From: Rhopalosiphum padi
Lineage: Eukaryota; Arthropoda; Insecta; Hemiptera; Aphididae
Length of the DNA: 64,000 nucleotides
Assembly: GCF_020882245.1 (NCBI RefSeq)
Contig: NC_083597.1
Span: forward strand, 53,484,152-53,548,151
Direction of reading: 5' to 3'
Below are positions 43,801 to 58,800 of this stretch, one piece after another (within the stretch, counting starts at the first letter, position 1; each line of letters starts with the position of its first letter). The translations under genes and the position numbers were made by a program. The notes beneath the pieces are model-generated. The model was given only the letters and a program-made list of their open reading frames with translations, had not been told where the DNA came from and searched no databases.

Positions 43801-46800
43801 ATAATAATATTAATAATACTCGATTATTTTAATGGTTTATGACAATACCGTAGTATACTAACTGTACCGTAGCTGCTAGTTATAATTTTGATAATTTTGT
43901 ATTATAACTTAAATTTTATTAATACTTAAATATGTGTAACAAAAAAAAAACTAGAAAACAACCTATTTTTGGTAAGGTTATTGACACTTATTGACTTGTA
44001 TAAACTAATTTCGTTTTACACATTATAAAGAAAGTTGTAAACGAACCAACTTTTCTAAGCTTTGTTTTTAACACCGTGATTTATGCGCATGAGAACTTCC
44101 TCGTTCGGAGATTGAAACAACCCGCTGAAGTGTAGTAGTGTGTAGGTACTTTGTAACATACTATATAATATATATCCTATATAGTATACTTTTATACACA
44201 CGTTCACTTTATTTTAATATATATTCTATTATTCCAAATGTTTTTCCTTTGTACATACAAATTGTTTTTTAAATATCGATTAAGATGGAAAAAATATTTT
44301 ATACTATATATCACATACTCGTATTATAATACTTGAGTTTCGTACACCATTACGGTAGTCATAAATTTCGTAGCACCAGTGGAAAACGTCTGGAAACAAA
44401 CGTAACAACAACGAAAACAACCGTGATCGAATACGATTTTAAAATGAACTCGATTCTTAGTCGAAAGAATGTGCTACTTTTTGGATGTTTTTAACCTATT
44501 GCCAAACGTCAAAATCATTTTCTTACAAATAATAATAGCGATTTCAAATCCTTGTTCTTTAGGGGCGTTCGCTCGCGTATTTACGATATTTTTTTATTGA
44601 AACCACTTTGTCATTTTAAAGGTAATTTTATACATTTTGTTACTAATATTTTTTTCCTCTACAGCCGTGTCCCGACGGATTGGATTTCCGAGCGGTGCAG
44701 TGTTCAGCCTACAACGACCAGCCGTACGATGGCGAGACTGTAGAATGGCACCCTTATTACGATGAAGAAAGCCCTTGCACGCTGATGTGCGTCGACTCCA
44801 AGGGCCGAGTGGAAGAAATGGCCCCGAGGGTGCGAGATGGCACCAGGTGTAGATTGGGATCATTGGACATGTGCATCGACGGCGTGTGTCAGGTGAGATC
44901 CAGAAACGGCGTAAATTTGGTATACATAATGTTATAAATTATAATATAAATAACGCATGCTCCTTAAAAATACAACTCATTTAAAGGGGGACAAGTTAAT
45001 GAAAGAAAAATTACTAGAGTCAGTTGATAGTTAAGTTAATGTTTAGATATTTTAAAATCAATAATGGTTATCAATTAATATAGTATATGGAAAAAACCAA
45101 GTTTTCCAACTTAAGTATAGTAAATAATGTGTAAAAAAGTCTATGAATATGTATGTAAATATAGATTTTAAGAGAACTCAATATCAACCAGTATAAAACT
45201 ATGGTGATGACATGCATGATGGAATTATAACATTTTAAACTCACCTAAGATTAATATGATAATTCGAATAAACTATGTTCATAATCCACTTCACGATGAA
45301 AAACTGTGGACTACGCTCGATTTTTATTTAATATATCATAGCCGTGTAATATTATTCTATGTTATACAACTTGAAAGACCAAAAGCTCTGAAGCAATGCC
45401 TCACTGTAATATACTAATATAGTTTAGTATGTTTACGACAGTAATAATTAGTTGACCTTCCACTGAAACTATGATAACACATGGCATATATTACATTTTT
45501 CACAGAGAGTCGGCTGCAATTTAGAAATCGGATCAAAGGCCAGCGTAGATGAGTGCGGAGTCTGCGGCGGAGATGGTACGTCGTGTTCCAAGGATTTACA
45601 CCGCTGGGGAAAAATAGGCACAGGCTGTTCGGTGTCTTGCGGCGGAGGTGAGTGCGACTGACGTTGGTAAAAATTAAAAACGAGTTGTATCCACGATCCA
45701 AAAAGTTATTTAATACGCGAGACTAAATGCTAAATACACTAAATATGATGTTTATTTTAGATTCTGAACGGAGTGATGAATGTATTGGTTCTATAAAGAT
45801 GTGTGTTTTTATTTTGTGTCTGTCATCACGTTTTTGGAGTAGTAATAATGCTTTTATTTTTGACTTAAGCTCATCTTTGAAAAGGAAAATTCATCTAGTT
45901 GGTACTTTGGGGGGTCAAAAGTAAAAAAAAATTCAGTAGTTTTCAAAAGCGTCAGGAAAAACCCTGAAAAAATAACGGAAAAATGGAAATTTTTAAGCAT
46001 AACCACTTATCGACAAAATTGATTTTTTGATTTTGCTGTAACTCAAAAATGAATCATTGTAAATACTTGAAATTTTCACCAAATGTTTATATTAACATTA
46101 TCTAATTACGATTACATTTTCAAAATATTTTACAATTTTAACATATTTATAGACAATTGAAATTTTTTGATTTTTCTATGTTTTTTTTTTTAAAATAACT
46201 ATAAAAAAATTGGCTATCTAAAAATATTTAATACAAGGTTTATTATAAGTTGTAATTATCATAGTAAAAAAAAATCAAATATCGTTAGTCACAATTTTTG
46301 TTTATAAGCATTTAAAGTTCAAATGTTTATAAAATATATCAAAACCGCGAAAATTTGCAATTAATTTTGAAGTTGAAAATTCATAAAATTTTTGTGATTT
46401 ATACCTAAGGTTAATAAACTCAATACAAGGTTATCCATAAGTTTTTCTTCAAGTAAGTGTAAAAAAAAATTCCAACGTAAATATAGAAAAAATTTTATGA
46501 GCGTATGAAATTTAATTTTTTACGAAATCGCGTAAAATCACGATATATTACAATTTAAATATAGGTAATAATATAATATATTCTACTAATTATCATTGAC
46601 TGACAAATCATCTTCGTTCAGAAACGTTTTTCGTATACAATGATACCTATAATTTCATTCAAATTTAACACATTCATTATAGTGACCAGTGACCTACTCT
46701 CCATCTCTACTATACAGCAGAGCGATACCCACTTGCCCACTTTTTTTGAAGTTACGTTAAACATGACTAAGAGTAAAAGTGTTTTAAAATAATTATCCTG

Positions 46801-49800
46801 AACTTTGCATGGTAAATATGGGGATAATCTGAAACCATTCCAGTGCTCCAAACAAAATGGTTGCTGATGTGACCAAAATAAAATTTAAAAAAAAAACAAA
46901 ACAAAAAAAAGGTTTACTATTAGATTAAAAGTTTATTTTTATATATTAATTTTTATAATGATGAATGGTTTACGATCATTTATTTATTTATTAATATGGC
47001 GTTAAAGCAAATCGTAATGAAAACTTAATAGGAACTTACTATAACTGATAGAAAATAAGGTCTATTTGATTTGTTTTAAAAAAAAATAAATAATTATATT
47101 TTAATTGGAAAGTATGGTCAGTCCGTAGAATATTACTTCATTAATAACTAATTGTGATAGTGGGAACTGGGAACTGATGTATGGGTATTAAACTAACTAC
47201 CTTAAATACATACGATATAGGAGTATAGGCACAATTAGGAAAAATTTAAAAACATCACACACAACATTTTTAGAAATTAATGAAAATAAGTGAAATTTAA
47301 AGTAATTAACCTCACCCTTCTCTTAGTATTTTAGATTCTAAGCGGAGCGATTAATATATTGATTTATTTGATTTTACAATGATGTTTTTAATTTAATTTT
47401 TTTTTGTGAACGAACACACAATAAGTGTCGATAAAATGCTCTGATTTTCAAAAATGGTACAAAATCACACAAATATTATTTTTGTCTGTGTAAAAATATT
47501 AAAAATACATAGGCACACATTTTTTTCATATGCATTTAAAGTTAAAATTTATACATTTAAACAATAAATAACAATTTTTTAGTTATTCTTATAATTAAAA
47601 ACATTTTTTCGTGGAACCTTAAACTTTATGTATTTTATATTATTATGAATTTTACTATACGCAATAACATTTTTGAATTATTTTAAAATGTTATCTATTT
47701 CTTAGTACTATTAATCTATTTTACTGTTTAATGGTATTTACAGAAAGATGTTATTACATTTTGAGTTAATATAGTTAGAAATTGAAATAATGTGGTAACC
47801 ATCCACACATATTATTATACAAATTAAAAATTAATAATATAGTAAATAAAATATTTTCGAAAAAAATTATATCAACCTACTACTCGTAAACCTAATACTA
47901 AAAGTAAAATAAGTGACTTTATCAAAAAAACATATCACTTAGTAATATAGGCTGGTAGACCGTTTCCACTCACTGGTCAGAATCGTTTTTCATGTACAAT
48001 AATATATCTTTGAATTCAAATTTAACACACCTCTAATAGTGACCCACACAACACCCTATGAAATATGAACGGCGAGTGGTACCCTACTTACCTACCTTAT
48101 TTTTTTCGGTTTAGGAGATCAAAAAACAGTTTTCCTTTGTTTGATACGATAATCGTAATCAGCCGTCAATTTATGTCATATTATGATGAACGTCTACGCG
48201 CACGAGCAATGGTACTCGGAGGTCAGGGTCGGGGTCATAATAATATTATGGCACGCACTGCTGCACTGATTGGTGTATATATATTATGTTATAGGTATAT
48301 ACAGAGTGATTCACCAAACATTGTAAGGATCGTCATGTAGGGATATAAACTTATATTTTTCAAACAAACCACTCTCTTCTTATTTACAGTAAATATTTAG
48401 TGAACTTTTTTTTGATTAATTTTGATGTACATTATTTAAAATTCGAACAAGTAGTTTTACAGTTATTCAAATATTTATATTAAGGAAAAAAGTCATTAAA
48501 GGTTTTACAAAAAATTATACTTTGACCATTTTTACAAATTATAAATATTAATAAGTTAATTTTATATACTAAAGAATTTTCAACTCACCAAAACCATCAT
48601 ATCTTTCAAACCCATTATCATAGATCTATTCACCTATTATCCTTAGTAAATAAAGTTAAACAACTCATAAACTACTCGTTTGATTTAGGCATGTCAACAT
48701 TTTCATAAAATTATTTACTTAATTATTTACATTAAAAAACGGGTAGGGGTTTTTATTTGAAAAAACGAATTTTATATTACTACAAAACACTCCTTAAGTA
48801 ATACAAAACATCTCAAGAATTTAAAAATATTGTCTTCGAGTAAAGGTTTATTTAAAAGTTCAAAAATTATATTTCAAATTACTGAAGTATACATCATAAG
48901 TATTATCTTACTGAAGTAAGAAAAAAACAAGGTGAGAATGCTCGGTAAATCACTCTGTACTAAAGTAAAGGGGTGACGTCGGTGGTGGTGCAAACCATCG
49001 TCTATCAGTGACGTATAATATTGTACATACCTACCTAACTAAATAATACAATATAGAACTACAGAGGTGACGCAGCAGACAGTTGGATTTCATTATGTCT
49101 AAAAGGGCGAATTATGAACAATAATCCTAATAATACTCTGGAACCTGTAATAACGGTCGGCTATGTTTCGGCGGCTTTTGACCGCCACGTGAAAAATACT
49201 GACAATGATAAAACGTTTTAATCAATTCTAGTACCGCGCGCAGTCTGTTTTTCGGTCACCTCTTATCGCCCCTGCCTGTAATGTGATTAATGGCTTCGAA
49301 CACCCCCACGCGAAGTTCTTTACGGATACGCCGTATGACTTTCTTCTTATTTTCTTCTAGTATTTTCACTGTGCCAACACCCTCCCCTGCCATCCACCTA
49401 TTCCTTACGCCTGTCGCCGTGTTTATATAATATTATACGCGCCAATCCATACACAACGCCCAGCCGAATATAATCTGCGCCAAAGACGCCGCAAAGCTCC
49501 TTAACCATATGCTCGTCGTGTTTGTCTTCTATTATTGTAATAAGACATAATATTATAGATTAGAATTAAACATATTTGTATTCCGATGGTTTTCGAATAA
49601 TATGTATATTGTGTAACTATTATATATATATATATATATATATACAATATTGCGTCTTCGTGTACGAGTACATAATATTTTTATTAAAACGAATTTGTTT
49701 ACACAATCATTCTTGAAATGGGATACTTTATAAAACAGTTCAAACAGTTTTAATAATAATATATTAATACATTATTGCATAATTTATTTTTATCTATGTT

Positions 49801-52800
49801 GTATATTTTATGCAAATCGTTCGTATTTGTATTTAAATAGATATGATATTTATTATTCTATACATAAATACATTACATTTAATTAAATATATTTTTTGAC
49901 ATGGTTAACATTGGGAGTTCTCCATTGACTGCACTTACTTAATTGTCACAATTCTATTTTAATTGTTGATTAATTAACTACACTACCACAGTATATTTAT
50001 ATTTTTGTTGAATAAAAACAAATTTCTACTACTACTACTACTATATTAATTTATTTTTTTTTTAATTTCAAGCAGTAGCATTTGCTTTATGATAAAAAGA
50101 AGCAAAATTATAATTTATGTTATTAATACATACAATATACGTATTTACACATGTGTTCTAGTTTCCAATTTCACGTAGGTACTTCTATAAAGTGTTTTGT
50201 CATATTTTATAATATATAATATATGTATATTCTATAAATTTACCATTTTGTATATATTTTGTTTTTCTAATAGACACTACATGAATGCTGAAAATAAAAT
50301 TTTATTTTTCTTCTATTTTAATTTTCACTATTCGAGTCATTCGTGTAATTTTATCAATATATATATACATTTAATACTAAATCACGTATCTTATTTTATA
50401 GTCGACTTATTATACTCGTATGTATTAATTCTATCGATATTTTAAAAACACTTTTTAGCCAAAAAATATTTTATTTTAGATACCTTTTATATTCCCTATA
50501 ATATATAATCTAATTTAAGACTTTTTTAGTTAATGCTTCAGTTAATAATCTTCGGTCAATCGTGTTATTTTTTTATTTTTTTAAGCATACATATTTCACC
50601 ATACAAATTGGCTACTTAAGGTTATTATTCACTATAATTACCCATTTTTTGAAAGCTTACCCCTCCAGAGTATAAGTATAAATTAAATAATTGTATTCTA
50701 TATGGTTTAAGTACTTATTACAGATTATAATCCATTATGGCATGATGTGCATACTTGGTGAATATAACATTAATAGACATCTTCCATTCCCCTTCTCCAT
50801 CTTCCAATACCACTACAAGTTCAGTGAACTACTATACATGGATTTGCTTGTGAATTTGATCGTAGAGAATTTTCTGTGGTTGTCATTTGAATTATTGATC
50901 AACTATCACATGCTTTCCTCGTCATAATATGATCTCTTATACATTAAGAACACCATTTATAATATATTATTGCATTCATACAAATGGATAAAGGCAGGAA
51001 TATTGTATTTATATACATATAGAAATTTTCAATTGAATTTTACCTTATACGATTTATTGTAAATTATTCTTACCAGTAATATACATCCGATGTCAAATCA
51101 TAAATTATTATCGTCATTTTTACGATGGAAACTAATCCACATATTTTAGGAGTGCATATAACACACAAACATACAACACGCATAAAGTATATATATATGT
51201 ATGTGTATAATATTATATATATTTATCGCATGATACAATGACGTTTGTATGCTGGGATATATTTATGCGTGGCACACAATATAATACAACGGATCGTTAT
51301 AAATAACATTCAATATTTTGTACTTACAATTTATTTTTAATAAAAAAAATTTTAAAACATTTATAATATAATATCAATATATTATGATAGCTGAATGACT
51401 GATATAAACTGTCATAATTATATTTATAGCTTTATCAAAGTATTAAACTAATATTAATTTTTACGATTATAGTAGGTAGTGATCATATATAATTTTCATT
51501 GTACTCATATTTATTGAATTTCTGTTAATGAAAAATGTATTATAGGTACACTGAGTTTTTTTTAATTTCAAGATTTTTCAATTCTTACATTTTAATCGCA
51601 TTAAAGTAAAGTTTGATAGATAATTTGGAAAAAACAATTTAAAAAAATAAAAAATTCAGAATTTAAAAAACCAAGGGTAATTTTTATACAAAACATTGCG
51701 CTTATCCATCCACTTAAACTTTAGAAAACAATACTCTTACATGGATTAGAGCTTTTTATGTTCATTGAATATAATCGCATACCGTAAAATATTTTTTATA
51801 TAAATTAAAATGATAAATTTATTTTAGTTGGTTTTTGCGCAGAGCACATCTTTTTGTTTGTATACTCTCGCACGTGAATAAATTATTATTTATTCACAAT
51901 TATTTTATGCAAACATCACATGAAAACGACTTTTCTTTCCCACGTGGATTATTTTATGTCTCGTTTTAATGATTATATAATGCTATTAAATATTTACATT
52001 TCCTTATAATATATTACCACTTTATAACATAGGAATATAGGTGAATCTACATACGAGTATATATACTAAATTAGATATAACAAGATTAAATTTATAAGGT
52101 TATTAATTTAGGCCGCTGTTATTAATTAATTTCAATATTTAATTTTAATATTTTACATAGATTGGGCTGGATGAAAAAAATATAATCGTTAGTGTTCTCG
52201 GTGGAAGAAAAGAGTACTAAACAACAACAGCGAGTTCCTTAATTTTTATTAACAGTTCAATAAAAATAATAACTATTACCTATTACTGCACGAATATTTA
52301 ACGTACTTTAAAATGAGGGTAAGGTGCAAAGGTAGTGTGAAATAATCAACATCATAATATGCTACAAACATAGAAGAACTTCTATATTATAACATAAAAT
52401 TCAAATTATATAACCACTTTAAAGTCAGACGCACTATTACGGGTTTTGTGGCTACAATGGTTATATGGAACGTTGAGCATATTTGACCGTTATTACATTT
52501 TATACGTCAACGTTATAATATTATTATGTTTATATCGGATTTACCCAAGACATAATTCTATTTGAGATGGTGCTCTGAGCTCTTGCACTTGAAAGGACTA
52601 ATGTATTTTTTTTAATTTTCTAATGGTTTTCTAGGAAAACCTTTGAAAACTGTAAAAATATTCATAGAGCTCTAGTATTATCAAAATTAATTTTTTCAAA
52701 ATCTTCATTATCTAATTAAAAAACAATTAATAAAATTACATTCTAATGTTTTATTTCTACAGTATTAAAATAACGTAGTTACTAAAAACAAAACTGTTAA

Positions 52801-55800
52801 TATATTAAACACTATCCAAACCAAAATAATAATATGCAGGATACAACTATGTTAGTCAGGTAAAAGCATTTCAAAACATCACACTCCGTAAAATAATAAA
52901 TATTCTACTCTTTGTTTCTAACCTAACCTTTCACAGTGACCTTGGCATTAAATCGATTGAAAATGAGGCTACACTATTTTATGGATGGATTTATTTAGAC
53001 AAGAAGACCACCACAATCCACTCATAAATAACTTTCATATAATTTTACTCTCTGAAAATCTTTGTCACAGACTCATAAGAAAGCCAGCCGTGTCGTGATC
53101 TTTTTATTTAATTATCTATAACCTTTAAATCCCAACCGTAGAAGAAGGATTTTATTTGTTAAACCTCCAACTATATATTTTCTCTCTTCTTATTACAATA
53201 TAATATATTGAATGTATATATCTATCTGTTTGGATTGCATATATTCAAAAAATAATAATAATAATTTAATAACATTAACAATACATACGATTATGATCCA
53301 TAATGACTAAAATTGAAAAATATATTAATATATTCTAGTTTCTATTATTATTTATTTTTCACTGTACAGTCTATTTATATCTTTTACATTTTAATTGTAT
53401 TTCACTCATAAAATTCGAAAGCGATTCATTACATTTTTTCATTTAAAAAAATGATAACTAAAAAAAAAAATTATCTTTACACTGATTTACGACTTTTGGT
53501 CCCCAATAAAAAAAAAATATATACACTTCAAATAATTGTATACGAGAGACATTTACTTGGGAATTCAACCCCGAATAAAGCAACAAATTTGTCACGACCG
53601 CTGAGAAAATAAAATATACACATCCAACAGTCAACACATGCAGACCAAGTGAATAGTGGATTGTAGATTTTCTAGAGGACCCCTTTTCCCATTACAATAT
53701 AATTTCGGAAGTATACCTATATGCATCGATCGACGGGCAATAACATTATCAGCCGAAGGCATTGGCTATGTTTTCTCTACTTACATTTTTTTTTACTATT
53801 ATACGAGTATTATACATTGTAAGATTTTTCTTCTAACTTCTAAATCAAACTGTGGACGTTCGAAATATAATTGTATGTTTTGGATACACGCGCATATGTA
53901 TATGTATTCCATTCTCGTTGACTAATAAAATAACTAAGGGTCAACAGACATATTGAACTCGATTTATATGCTTCATGTGTACGTAAAACGAGTGTAGGAT
54001 AGTATCGTAAGAAGGTTGTATGCTATTCACCATCAATAACAACCTGATCCTTGAAACAAGATAAGTCTGTACCATAACATATTGTATGTATTTCCCGCAA
54101 ATTTCATAGATACAACTTACCAATATTCAACAATATGTCGTTATAAATTTATATTATTATTATTATATCATTACGTCAGTACACGTAAACCAAAATAAAA
54201 TAAAATGTATACAGCATTAATTAGTGATAATTATTTAAATTTGGAAAAATATCAGTAAATGGTAATCGTATAAATTATAAAAATAAATAAAAATGGCTCA
54301 GTAGAAAATAGAATATAATTAAAATTATTCAAATAATATATAGAGGCCTACCGTAGTTGGTTTTTAATCCTGATGAAAAACAAAAGTTTTAGTCACATAC
54401 TCACATGGCTCTTAAATTTTTTACAAAAGGTTAATTAAAGCGTACAGCGTAATGTGTTTTTTATTTATGTAGTTATAAAATTAACTTTTTGATATAACAC
54501 TGAAAAGGGTCGTTAGTATCCATTACACCTAGAAGTTTCAGCTGTCAAATGTGCGTTAAAATGCAATATTATTTTGGAACAAATACATAATTAACAAACA
54601 TTTTCAATCACTATTTTTTCATACATCATGTTTTAGTGATCTCTTATTAGGTTATATCCAATACCTATAATTTACTATTTTAGTCGACTTTATTTCACAA
54701 AAAAATTAATATATGGTCGTGCATTTTACTTGACTTTTTAAAATGTTTAATATCTTATCAAATATCTAAGTGTAGGAATGTGTACTTAATATATTTGATT
54801 ATAGTATTGTTAAGGCTACTCTATGTGTTAACATATATATACAGACGCATTTATATTTCGACATACATTTTACGTTTGTATTAGTTTTTAATTTCCCAAA
54901 ATTAATTAATATTTTTCAGATTGATAGCATTTAGTTTTTTATTTAATTTTTAATAACAACTTAAATCTTAAACCACATTATTATTAATTATATAAATCTA
55001 TTTAATATTTGATAGGTTTTATCATCATAAGTGAGGCCGAGAATTAAATAATATACAAAAACATTCGTGTCTTATTATGTAAAGTTCACTATCTCGATAA
55101 GCTGGTCTCAATTCGATTCTGTGGAACATTTCCATAGACAAGGAGTCTAAAATATACAGAAGATAGATACATAATATATGATAAGAACCTATTTCAGAGC
55201 ATACAACACATTATATACACGAAAGATGTGATGGTACTTGTGCAGAAAATAGTTATAGGTACACTCGACAAACAAGCGAAATAAGTAGACCAAAGCAGAG
55301 AACTGAAGTTTTAGTCACAATAATCGACCTTGCAAACGTTTCCTACAAATTTCTTCAAACAGGTTATTTTTACACAATAAAATAGATTAATTTTATCTAG
55401 GTAAAATCCTCGGGACAGATGTGTTTATTATTTTATTTTTTTTTTATTAAAAATATTTTATTTTATATACACATATGTCATAATATATAATAAAATAAAA
55501 TAAATCTACTCTTTAAATCTATAGCTTGTGATGGAGTAGAGTTACATTTTAACAAAATGATAAATGAACTATATAATATAAAAAGAAAACAGTTTAAGTG
55601 TTCCTATTAAGAAAAATGACTTATAGTATTAAATGATAAATATAGAAGACAAGAAAATGTAAATAAATAATTATAATAATAATACGAATTAATATACAGA
55701 ATATGGAATTATATCAATGTAAATACATTTATAATAATTATAATATTATATTATGAATCCGAAAACAACCATTTATAAACCAATTTTCCTAGGTCCGTCA

Positions 55801-58800
55801 CAGCAGCACCCCGGTACCCTTCAAAATGATTCGATTGATTCGAAATTTTCCCATAATTTTGTAACCATTTTGTAACCAAATGTAATCCAATATTCCAGAT
55901 AACTAATTGCACTTTAATCAATTAAGAATCGTTCTAAGTGACATAAGCATCGTAATATATACTTACGTGTTACGTGTGTATAATATTGTATAATGAGTAA
56001 AAAATTTTATTTTTCGATATTAATATTAATTTAAGTAGTATTGATAATACTTGTTTTATGTTATACGAGTATATATATATATATAGTTATATTTATAATT
56101 TTAATTTCATCAAATCCGACTTTTTTTAGTTTTTGGGAAGTTATTTATATTATCATCGATTTTAAGATGTTTAATACGTATTGTCCGTATTAAGTCATGA
56201 ATTAGGGCCAGGAAGTACATGAATTTTCAAGTTTTTACTGAGTTCATCAAAAAGTTGATGGACGAGATATAAACATTTGAATCACAATCTAACGAGTACA
56301 AAAATTAAATGTTAGCATATTTTCGTATATTTTGAATTTTTTCTAAAAAATGCTTATTATTTTAAAATAAAATTGCATTTTACTGTGTTATTTTTTTTTT
56401 TTTATTAATATTCCATAATAATGTCGGACTTTGAATATATTTCAAATACAAGCATATTTGTATGTTTAATTTAAACCTTCCGTTGCTTTAAAGTATACAT
56501 TTTTCGAAGAACTATCTATGAATAATGAGCAAGTACCATCTCTATTTTTCAATCAACTTTTAAATTACATACCACATTTGCGTATATTAATAAGAATATA
56601 ATTGGACCCAGGGGCGTATACAAGGGTGTTTTGGGGGTTCAACCCCCCCTCCCCCACGAAATAAATTTGAGTAACGAGGAAAAAATTGTTTTATTATGTT
56701 GCGGCACAATTTGTATTGCTATATTTTGTAAACCTCCCCACCCCATTTTTTTGTTTACGTGCCTAATTGAACCTAACACACTACCTCAAGGAACACCATA
56801 TTTTATATTACTTACATCATTTAATTCTACTATTTTTTGCTATAAGATAGATAGCTCTTAAGCCAAATTAGACTGCGATTATTAATCCCAAAAGTAAATA
56901 GAATTCTAAAAAGAATACCATTATGGAGTCGAACGCGTTTGCTAAATCTAAGAAAACAGATATTAGTTTTATTACCATTGTCTAATTCATCATAATGTAT
57001 AAAATTGCGTTACATCATATAAAGCAGTGCTTCTCAACGGGGGCGATATCGCCCCCCTGTGGGCGGTGAAGGAGTACTGATGGGTGGTGAGTTCGTTTTG
57101 GGCGGTGGGGGGGGGGGGCGGTGGGCTCGTTTTGGGTGATAGGGGGGCGGTGAACTTTTTTTCTGTTCAAAGCAACGCACCAAGATTTATCTTGGTAAAT
57201 TTTTTCGTTTTTATCGATTACTAAAATAAACTCGTGATTATAAAATATAACGTTTGCTTATCTGTAATCGTTTTCGAACGAATCATTATCTTTATTACTC
57301 TTTACCTGCATTAGTGCGTTAACGAATCTAATAACTAAAAAGAGAAATCGACTCGACATCGTAAAAAGAGGAGACTTACGCCTTCATCTCACAAACTTTG
57401 AACCAAACGTAAAAAAATTGGCTTTGGATCACCAAGCACAACCATCTCACTGATCAATACATTTAAAAACATTTTATTTTCATTATATTCACATTTGTAT
57501 ACATATATATATATATATATATATTATATTTATTAATTATTCAATATTAAACTTTCATATATATTATTTTTATTTTTATTTTAATGAAGTGAGGGGGGGC
57601 GTTAAAAAATATTTTGCTTCTTAGGGGGGCGGCCGTTATAAAAAGGTTGAGAAGCACTGATATAAAGCATTCTCTATTCCCTAACACGGTCTGAAACCGT
57701 TATGGTTTTTAGATGATAGTTCGTATTTTTTCCTAAGTACGTAAAAGTTCTTTCTTTAATTATTTTTTCAATAATTTTAGAAAAAATTGCTAACATATAT
57801 ATATATCTATAATTTCCAATGGTTTTGCGTTTCCCTCCTCCCCTTATATAATAATTTGACTTAGCTAATTTAAAATGATCTGAGAAAAAACTATTTTTGA
57901 TATTAAATTATATACATGTACAAGTAGATTAAGAATTTGTTCAGAAATGCATTTTAATATATTTACCATTATCATATTTTAATATCCCGTATCGGTATCG
58001 TCTTTGCAGTTGTTTTTAATCAATTGTACCTCTGAGACATATCAAATTTATCATTCGCATTTAAATAATTTTTCGTACTATTATTGTGTGTGAGAATATA
58101 TTAGTCAAATTTTTACCGACGTTTATGAAAAAATTATTTAACGAATTTGACGTCCCAACTGGATCATCTGCAATATTTATTGTAGTTTAATTCACTTTTA
58201 AACTTAAATTGTATCTTTGTTTTTATGGATATTACCTGATACTTCATCAATAATTAATTTCCAAGCCAACTAAGGATTATGCAACTCTGTTTTAAATTTT
58301 TTTTTTATAAAATTTGATTTTAGAAAGCCTTAAGGAGTTGCCATACCCACATGTGTTGTCTCTGTCTTACTAACATAGATCATAATAAATTTTCGTTCAA
58401 CAAAATACATTTTGTGATGTTAGCTTTAATATTAGAGTAAATTTATCCATTATTAAACTTAAAGGTAAGAATATTATCTAGAAAATAAAATATGTTTTTA
58501 TTGATATTATCATTTTAAGTGAGTTATAACTTATAACCTTATAAAATATTACAACTTTAAAATATTCATAACATACTTTAAAATGATAATATCAATAAGC
58601 ATATGTCCTTTTTTAGATAATATTCTTATCTTTAAATTTGATAATAGTTAAATTTAATCTAATATTAACCCTAACATCATAAAATTTGTTCTGCTGAACG
58701 CAAAATAACTATGATGTACCGTTAGTAAAACAGAGACAACACATGTGGGTATAGCGTCTTCTTAATAATTTCGTAAAATAATTTTTATATTTTTTGTGGC

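Noticed and set aside
44552..44937. Three open frames over exon 4, including an 85-aa frame in the correct frame
   Set aside because: The 85-aa frame is exon 4 starting at an internal in-frame ATG and reading past the donor; the others are shadows. The spliced exon replaces them.
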